NCBI RefSeq assembly: GCF_000005505.3 | Contig: NC_016133.3 | Location: 28,885,008 to 28,949,007, forward strand | Origin: Brachypodium distachyon | Lineage: Eukaryota > Streptophyta > Magnoliopsida > Poales > Poaceae | Direction of reading: 5' to 3' | Length of the DNA: 64,000 nucleotides | Shown here: piece by piece, positions 56,101 to 64,000 of the stretch | How the letters are laid out: each line of letters starts with the position of its first letter | Position numbering within the stretch: the first letter of the stretch is position 1 | Made by a program: the position numbers and the translations under genes | The notes under the pieces: generated by a model | The model's input: the letters and a program-made list of their open reading frames with translations, nothing else | The model's database searches: none | What the model was told of the DNA's origin: nothing

Positions 56101-59100
56101 TGGGGAGATGGGTATGCAATTAGTTGATGCAAGTTATGTCAATTTTTTTATTTAGTAATCCTTTATCTGTGCACATGGAGTTAGAAACACCAGTACTTTA
56201 GTAATTTAGATAGGAGGGATTATAATAAAAATCTATGGTAAGCAAAAACATTTGGTCTTGCCTTCTATTGCTCCTTCAGTTTGAACATGTAAGGCCCAGT
56301 TTATTAAGCTAGTCCTGCAAGATTCCAGCAATCAAATCAGGCCCTCAAAGTTTCAAGTGAAGGGTGTATGTTTTCACCAGAGTTTGGAAACAAAACTAGG
56401 TCTAAATTGATTCACCCAGTGGTCAATGTTGTTTTGTTTATGGCTGCGAGGCATGCCGTAAACCCTGAGCTTATACATATATATCAATATATGTCTTCTA
56501 TGAGCTTCTACAGTTCTGTAGTAATATTAGCGTAGCTCTGTTTTTGTTTTGCACTTTTGCTTTGTTTTGTTGACTGGCACTGTTGGTGTTGTGTACTGTT
56601 GCACCTTCTTTGGTCGTCTTGTAATACACAACGACACAATTATATGCGTGTTTGAGGAAAAACTGTAGAAACACCAGATACTATGTTAGTATTTTGTATG
56701 TCTAGTTTGGTTTGTATGGGTTTTCACTGACTAATATATATAACACGATCTGCATTTATCTAGCACCATACTGATGTTCTTCGTAAAGCTAGTCCATCAT
56801 CCAAATTTCCAGCTATTTTATATTATATGTCTTCTGCCCTGAATATTTGAACTGAATAGGTGGAAGAGATAGCAGAAGTCGAAGGTGATGTTGATGTCAT
56901 AAAAGGCTTTGATGAAATAGAGCTTTCTGAAGAACAGAGAAGAAAATACAAAAAGGTCAGTTGAAAGTACTTTTGCAGCACTCTAGGACTGCAACCATGC
57001 TCCTAACCATTTTGTGCTGATGTTCCTGTCTGTAAATATCCCATTTGTGTGTTCCATAGTCACTTTGGTAAAGTGATGATAGCAAACAGACTCGACTCTG
57101 TATCCCAGTGATTTTGCTGTGATGCTTTTGATCCTTGTATCTATTCACCATTCCTGATTTGTTCGTTATGGCACTGAGTACTCGGTACCTACAAATTTTC
57201 TAGAAAACCAGTAAGTACCTGTGTGGTCATGATGATTCCTTGATGCAATTGCAGTACAACCTGTTATGGCGCTCAGTAATCGGTACCTACATTTTTTCTG
57301 GAATACCAGTCAGTAACTGTGTGGTCATGATCTTTCTCTGATGCAGCTGCGATACAACCTTGTGGTCATGGCTTGTCTAATAGTCAAGGCTTGCTCATGT
57401 GTTGTTCAGCATACGTATTTTTTTAACTGTAAATACTAAATAGTACTGAAAAAAGTGATATCCTTGTGTGCAGGTAAGAGAAGAAGATGATGCAAAAACA
57501 ATAAGACGCTTGCGGCGCCAAATGAAAAAAAGGACAAGAAGCTGTTGCAAGGTAACTGCTCATTAGTATTTGGCGTGAGATCAGTTTTTTTACTCTGCTT
57601 GATCGGTTATGTTTCTCTTGGGTGCTCTGCTTTATATTCAATCTAGGAGAACTTTGGTTTGGCCTCGTCATCAAATGGATTCAGTGAGTTGCCTCCGTTA
57701 TCCGATAATGGTGTTTTGGGTTCCAGCAGTGGCCTTCTTTCATCTGAAAAACACAAAAGTGATAAAAATGAAGTTTCTGGTGAGCCGCTGAAGCGCGCAC
57801 GCGAAGATGATTTTGAGCTTGACCACAAGAGGCCAAAAACTGTAATAGTAGAAAGTGATGATGACATGCTGATCAATAGTAAGCCAGCTTTAGGTAACCA
57901 GGTTAGTGACAGTAGTTCAGCAGAAGTTAAAAAGGTGGTTGACATTATTGATCTTGATCTCTTACCATCAGAAAGCCCTAACTTCGGTGATAAGGCTTTA
58001 CCTAAGGTTTTCAAGTGTACAGTTTGCACCGAAATGTTGAATGCCCGTGATGTGCATCGCCACCCAGTACTGGATGTTACTATTTGCGGATCTTGCAGAT
58101 TTCTGGTGATAGAGAAGAATCGCCTTGAGGTGAATGAATACTTTATCCTCTTTATTGATAGTTTTGAACTGTTTTTCTTAACATCTAACTCTCTTTGTTG
58201 ATAGTTTTCTACTGATTTTTTAATAACATCAGTTCCTTCTTGGGATGGACTATGCTCTTGTAATATTAGTGATTCTCTTTGGTTTTAATACAGGGTCCTG
58301 TATCTGGTGGTTATTGCACCTGGTGTGTTCAATGTGAACAACTCCAAAGTTGCAGTTCCTGCAGGATGCTTTTTTGTACTAATTGCTTGTCAAAGAATTT
58401 TGGTGAAGAATGCCTGTCAAAAGCTAAAGTCGCTGGCTGGCAGTGTTGTTGCTGCCAACCCAGACAACTGGAACACTTGATTTCTGAATGTGATAAGGCC
58501 CTGAGTGGTGTTGAATCTTCTGATCTTGAGAGTGACAACACTTCTGGAAATGAAAGCGATGGTCCTGTTAGGTATGGTCTCTGCTGCACTTTTACCTTTA
58601 TATTTTTTATTACACAGTATGGAGAAAGCGCTGAAGATTTCCCCAAGCTAAATTCAATATGCAAAATGTGGTCAGCAAGCACAAAAGGAAAAAGAGGATA
58701 AGAAGAATCATTGATGATACAGAACTTGGGGAGGAAACAAAGCGTAAAATTGCAATGGAGAAGGTGCGTAGTCTTTTACACTTGCACATTGATTGGAAAT
58801 ATCATATATGTTTTTATTTAGAGCTGTCTAGGTTGTAATCTGTTCAACTTTTATAGGCTAGGCAAGAACATTTGAAGTCCATGCATGAGCAGTCTGCCAG
58901 CAAGTTAAGCAGAAGCAACATTGTAACTTTCTCTGGAGTTCTATCAGAAGTCTCTCTACAGGATGCTGGCGATGGCCATATTGTCAATGTAGCTAGGGAG
59001 GAAGATGAGGAACCTGTTAGAATTCCTAGCAGTGTATCTTCTAAACTGAAGCCTCACCAGGTCTGTTTTTCAAACATAACCAACAATTACTGCCGTGTGT

Positions 59101-62100
59101 ATTTTTCACCCTTACAATTAAATTGGATTTGCAAAACCCGGTGTCAAAAATAATGTGCTAATTTACAATGTGTTTGTATTTTATGGTGAAATATGCAAAT
59201 GGAAATCTGGTTCACATGGGGGGATGTGTTTTCTACCTTGCTTTCGTATTTTTGGTTCAAAATTGGTTAGCTTTCCTTATTTGTAATTGTTTGCTAGGTG
59301 GCACCATCTACCATGTCATGTGCATACCATACCAGTCATGACTTGCAGTCTGTACCCATACTACTATGGGCCCCATATATCTAACACAATGACATTTCAT
59401 ATTTCAGGTATCAGGAATAAGATTTATGTGGGAAAATGTTATCCAGTCTGTTAGAACAGTCAAATCCGGGGATAAAGGTTTTGGGTGCATTTTGGCACAT
59501 AACATGGGGCTCGGGAAAACTTTTCAGGTTTGTGTCATATCTTATCTTGTTATTTTTATCATGATTCAGTGTTAACATATTCCCATGGCGATTAAATTAT
59601 GTGCTTGGAGCTATTCTGCGGATGTGTTTGACCTTTGGACATTTTGTACCAATTTGTGGACTTGCTAATTGCTATTAATTGTGTGTTGGTGCCACCATAT
59701 TTCAAGGAGGCCTTTGTTTGGCCTGGTTCTGTCACAATTACCTGAAATATAGTGGGAGTTGCATTCATATATTTACGTATTTACGCTTTGCAGGTTATTA
59801 CATTCTTGTACGTGGTTATGAGATGTGTCCAGTTGGGATTCCGCACCGCACTTATAGTTACCCCTGTTAATGTTCTGCATAACTGGAGAAAAGAGTTCAC
59901 CAAGTGGCGTCCAGACGAACTAAAGAGTCTTCATGTGTTTATGCTGGAAGATGTTGCAAGGTGCGGAAAAATTTCTTGTAATTATGTTGTCGTTTTTGTT
60001 ACTATTACATGCGATCGATGTTGTTTACCCAATGGGTGTATCCTAGAGCCCATCTGGAGCCAATAATTCCAGCTTGTAAAAACATAATGTGTTCTACTGC
60101 AATTGGATGACAAATTTGCTGTGACAGCCTGTTACAAGAAACCTTACCCTGTGAGCCCTAAAGAGAAGCTCTCCAAATAGGGCTGAACATGTTATGTTTA
60201 AGTTACTATTTGGTACATCAATCGTACCAAGTAAGATGGAACTTGGTAGGGGGTCTCTATGCTGTGACATGTATTACTGATATGATGAATGCTATGAATA
60301 TCTGCTGTATACTTGTATTCAGTTAGGCCAATAGGCAAGTTTGTGTACACAGGCAGACATGATAAACAATAAATATACAGGAAACCCTCTACACAACTGG
60401 GAGATGTACACAGCTATTGATGCCTAATAATGAATATACCTTCTCCAGCTCTCCACATGTCTACTGAGAATATTTTCTGCAAGTATGATCGTGATGTTTC
60501 TGTAATATTTGTTCATCCACTTAGCATGTAATAACACATTTTGTGAGAGTAATCCTTGCTTAGGAATTAAGGCAGCAACCTGTAGAAGCTTGTAGGGTTT
60601 TGTAGACTCTTCTAGAACTAGTGCTTGAATAAGTATTAATGCAGTAAACTGTAGCAGCTTGTAGGTTCTTCTAGAACCTGTGCTTGCATGTCTAGCTTAG
60701 GTAGTAACCTGTAGTAGCTTGTAGACCCTTCTAGAACTAGTGGTCAGCCACCTTGTACCCCTATATATATAGCAGTATGCAATACAAAGACTGAAGCTTA
60801 TGCAGCACAAATAAACCACCTAGCAACCTAGCCTGTGCACGTGAGGTGAAAGATCTTCTAACAGCGAAGAACTTCTAACACATTTCTGGTCTGTTATTTG
60901 GTTTTACATGGTAAAAGGGCTGTATTTACTAATTAAGTGGCGCCACTATCTTCTTTGACGTTTCTTTTTGCAGGGTAAAAAGGCTACAATTACTAAACAA
61001 GTGGCGAGCAAAGGGCGGAGTGCTTCTCATTGGTTATTCATCATTTAGAAACTTATCTCTTGGAAGGCATGCGAGAGAAAAATATACCGCAGATGAGATT
61101 TCTAATGCTTTGCAGGTGATATTCCATGTGTTGTGTTGTATTCTTTTGATCTTTTATGCTATGTAATAATATAAGCGCATAAGCCTTCCATGTTCATCCA
61201 GCAATGAGATATTTTTCTTCCTTCTGCTTCTCTAGTGAGGTTTCAAACACCATCATTTATGTGGAAGTATAATAATATGTAGATGATCATGTCTTGCATA
61301 TGTTATGATATTCAATGTTTTGTCTCATTTTTTTTTCTTTTAGCTGTGGGTCTTGAATCTTGATACAATTCATTTACATATGTCATTATCAGTGTGGGCC
61401 AGATATTCTTGTATGTGATGAAGCACATATGATAAAGAATAGGAGAGCTGACATTACACATGCTCTAAAACAAGTAAGGACACAAAGAAGAATTGCATTA
61501 ACTGGATCGCCGCTACAGAATAACTTGATGGAATATTACTGTGTAAGGAGCTGCACTTTGCCATATACTGTTCTATCTTTCCAGTTACTGACAATATTTG
61601 ATGTGCTAATGCATTTTTGTTTCATCCTATGGAAAGATGGTTGATTTTGTCAGGGAAGGGTTTCTTGGAAGCAGTCATGAATTTCGCAACAGGTAATGTA
61701 GTGTTCAGTTAACATGCCTCCTTAATGTTTTTGACCTTCAGAATGATATGTTTTGCTCTATCAGGTTCCAGAACCCCATTGAAAATGGGCAGCACACAAA
61801 TTCTACATCAGATGATGTCAAGATCATGAACCAACGGTCACACATTTTGTATGAACAGCTGAAAGGTTTTGTCCAGCGGATGGACATGAATGTGGTGAAG
61901 AATGATCTACCACCAAAGAAGGTTTTTGTCATTACTGTAAAGCTCTCTCAACTACAAAGAAAGTTATACAGAAGATTCTTGGATGTACACGGTTTCTCAA
62001 GTGGTGGTGCTTCAGAAAAACCTCTTCAGCGCAGTGGCTTCTTTGCCAAGTACCAAAAATTAGCCCAGGTATATTGATTTTGCATCATTGTGCATTTTCT

Positions 62101-64000
62101 TAGACAAAAACAAGATGGAATGTTGTGTCTATATTTCTGTGTTCTTGTTCCTTATGCTCGCGATGTTTTGGGAGTGTAGATATGGAACCATCCTGGTCTT
62201 CTCCAGATGGCTAAAGAACAGAGAGGGATTGTGCGCAGAGAAGATGCTGTCGAGAACTTTCTGACGGATGAGAGTTCTAGTGATGACAATCCTAATATTG
62301 AAAATCAATTGCCAGACAGAGGTAATTTGTTATCTAGCGACCTTTTGTTTGATGACACTTCAAAGTTAGGCAAAGCTGCTCAATTCAGTTTTATCCATTA
62401 TCCTTAAACAATGGCTCGATTTTGTTTAGAGGGACTATTGTTTTGTCTTCAAACCTGAAGCTCATGTGATATAGTTCTCCTTTTGTTCTTTCATGCGAAA
62501 TGAAAAATACTTGTTCTTTAATTTGCACAGAGAAACAGAAGAGTAAAACTGATCAGCAGTCCAAGAAAAGCGACTTTGTGAACGAGGTACTTTACCATTG
62601 ACTTTATTGCATTGTGCATACAATACTACCGAACTATTTACGCCTAGCTCTTTGATTCTGAAACCTTTATGCTTTCCACCCACACAGGGTTTTTCAGGGG
62701 GGGTATGCACCATAGTGGCGGATTAATTAGCTAATGAACCTTTATGCTTTCCACCCACACATTCATTTCTTTGATTCTGAAACCTTTTATTATTATTATT
62801 ATTATTATTATTTTCTATTTCTTTGTAGGAAAGTAATTGGTGGGAGAACCTTCTAGATGCTAATACGTATATGGAAGCTGATTACAGTGGCAAAATGGTC
62901 TTGCTCCTTGATATACTGTCAACTTGTTATGAATTGGGTGAAAAGGTATTAGTGTTCAGCCAGAACTTGACCACTCTGGATTTGGTGGAGTTTTATCTCT
63001 CTAAGTTGCAAATCAAAGGAAAAGAACGTAAATTTTGGAAGCAGGGCAAGGACTGGTACAGGTATTCTTTCGCACTTGACCACATTTCTTTTGGACGATT
63101 GAACTGTACAATTATTGGTGTGGATGTGGCAGTTTCACATTTCCTTTATTCATTCATTTATTTATTTCCATTACTTTGTTGTTTATAAATTGTAATCACT
63201 TGTGTGTTGTTAGTTTGTGTATTTTTTTTTGTATCACCACATTATGTTGTGCACTTTCAAGATCTGGACCTAATGCTTTGTATCCAAGTGAACATGTGGC
63301 TTTACCAGTTTACAACAGTATGATGCTATCTGTGAACTAGGAAATATATCATGAAATTATTTGCAGTTTGTTAGTACAGGATAATCTGCAAGGCTTTTAT
63401 TCCAAGAGCCTACATGACTTTATAAGTTGTCACAGTGCCTCTTTTGCTGTGGTCTTAAAATTCCAAAAGAGGTTGCTCAAAAGAGAGAGATTATCCCAAC
63501 CTCTATTGCTCTCATGATAATCAGCTTATATATTTTCATGAAAAAGTGACCGCTAATTTCCTTTGTGTTTGTGGATTCATGTTTGTAACTATGATCATTT
63601 CTGCAAAGATTCGTATCATCAATATCTGTTTCTTCAAATATCATGTATTTTTATTGTGCCGAACAGGCTTGATGGGAGCACTCCATCTTCCGAGCGACAG
63701 AATCTTGTGGAGAGGTTTAATGAACCTGCAAATACAAGAGTGAAATGCACATTGATATCGACTCGAGCTGGGTCACTGGGTATCAACCTTCATGCAGCAA
63801 ACCGTGTGGTCCTCCTGGATGGTTCATGGAATCCAACACATGATTTGCAAGCCATTTATCGGGTTTGGAGGCAAGAACTAGTAGCATTTGCACATTACTT
63901 GCATTTCATGTGATTGTGTGTTTATTCGCAATGTATTTTACATCCAGGTATGGCCAGACCAAACCTGTGTATGCTTACCGCTTAATGGCATATGGAACTA
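53160..64000 (+). CDS. ATRX: ATRX-type SNF2 chromatin remodeller with ADD domain, 5' portion
   Basis: A nuclear Swi2/Snf2 ATPase; plant ATRX (CHR20) acts in H3.3 deposition. Exons: 53160-53471, 54052-54114, 54208-54300 (donor could be 54303), 54398-54490, 54613-54803, 54883-55120, 56860-56955, 57474-57551, 57647-58129, 58294-58571, 58676-58763, 58857-59060, 59408-59527, 59794-59960, 60974-61115, 61393-61542, 61637-61692, 61765-62068, 62180-62321, 62531-62586, 62829-63061, 63667-63870, 63948-. About 1,281 residues, incomplete at the window end. The N-terminus is acidic and coiled. The ADD domain (about 508-630) has [31 protein letters not shown] and WQCCCCQP cysteine sets. Helicase motifs are NMGLGKTFQ (Walker A, about 770), DEAH (891-894), [31 protein letters not shown] and [11 protein letters not shown] (motif VI). 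The last intron in view begins with GC (GGAG/GCAAGA); the others are GT-AG. Identification is secure. Confidence -1.
55435..55757. mobile_element. MITE in an ATRX intron, with a Stowaway nested inside
   Basis: Outer ends CTCCCCCTGTTCATAAATAG (55435) and inverted ATTTATGAACAGAG (to 55757). Within it, 55612-55695 is a second, complete Stowaway (CTCCCTCCGATCC...GGATCGGAGGGAG) with TA on each side (55610-55611, 55696-55697). So the outer element is older. Both lie in the 1.7-kb intron 55121-56859. Confidence -1.
60542..60880 (+). mobile_element. Solo LTR (339 bp) inside an ATRX intron
   Basis: Starts TGTGAGAGTAATCC and ends GAACTTCTAACA, flanked by a perfect 5-bp duplication CATTT (60537-60541 and 60881-60885). 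A TATA box (CTATATATATAG, 60761-60772) shows plus orientation, the same as the host gene. Upstream of it are three diverged tandem units of about 60 bp, each with CTGTAGxAGCTTGTAG and CTTCTAGAAC, like enhancer repeats in a U3 region. Size suggests Copia. Intron 59961-60973 still splices in phase. Confidence -1.
62787..62812 (+). repeat. (ATT)n microsatellite in an ATRX intron
   Basis: About eight TTA/ATT units just upstream of the acceptor at 62828. Nearby, TTTATGCTTTCCACCCACACA is duplicated (near 62668 and 62741). Confidence -1.

Overview
This is plant nuclear DNA, almost certainly from a grass. The evidence is intron-rich eukaryotic genes with GT-AG splice sites, GC-rich 5' exons beside AT-rich introns, Stowaway-type MITEs with CTCCCTCCG ends, and nested LTR retrotransposons. 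The MITE and repeat style suggests Pooideae (a Brachypodium, oat or wheat relative), but I cannot name the species from sequence alone. From memory, unverified, the order pectate lyase, ITPase, KAT thiolase, ATRX resembles a block of rice chromosome 10.

Six host genes can be assembled exon by exon: the 3' part of a splicing factor SF3B4 gene (253-2154, +); a pectate lyase with a possible GPI-anchor tail (5230-8990, -); a shugoshin (25135-26854, +); an inosine triphosphate pyrophosphatase with a 10-nt microexon (30262-33364, -); a peroxisomal 3-ketoacyl-CoA thiolase with a PTS2 signal (35523-38828, +); and the 5' two thirds of an ATRX-type SNF2 chromatin remodeller with an ADD domain (53160 to the window end, +). 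Reading frames close across every junction, and the five complete or 5'-complete models start at ATG. They are housekeeping genes (splicing, cell wall, chromosome cohesion, nucleotide sanitation, beta-oxidation, chromatin) and do not form an operon-like unit.

Between and inside the genes is transposon-derived DNA. Several insertions are delimited by target-site duplications: a MULE-like element at about 2857-4896 (candidate 9-bp TSD TTTTTAAAA); a 3.6-kb TG...CA unit without pol genes at 12176-15802 (AATAG); a Tourist-like MITE at 24287-24682 (TTA); a second MULE-like element at 27820-29035; a decayed Copia element at 39663-44460 (ATAAC) whose 3' LTR has lost about 211 bp; a gag-only retrotransposon of TR-GAG type at 44875-48564 (GCCTA); a solo LTR at 50314-51155; and a 339-bp solo LTR inside an ATRX intron at 60542-60880 (CATTT). 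There is also a degenerate 22-bp minisatellite (about 48600-49265), a broken Rab11/RABA exon (10138-10343), a zinc-knuckle fragment of FAR1/MULE type (19254-19475) and many Stowaway MITEs.

I found no wholly new biological system. The least ordinary items are the gag-only element with an unrecognised downstream coding segment, the large pol-less LTR unit, two related MULE-like elements with tandemly doubled terminal repeats, the Rab fragment, and the splicing peculiarities (two GC-AG introns and a 10-nt exon).
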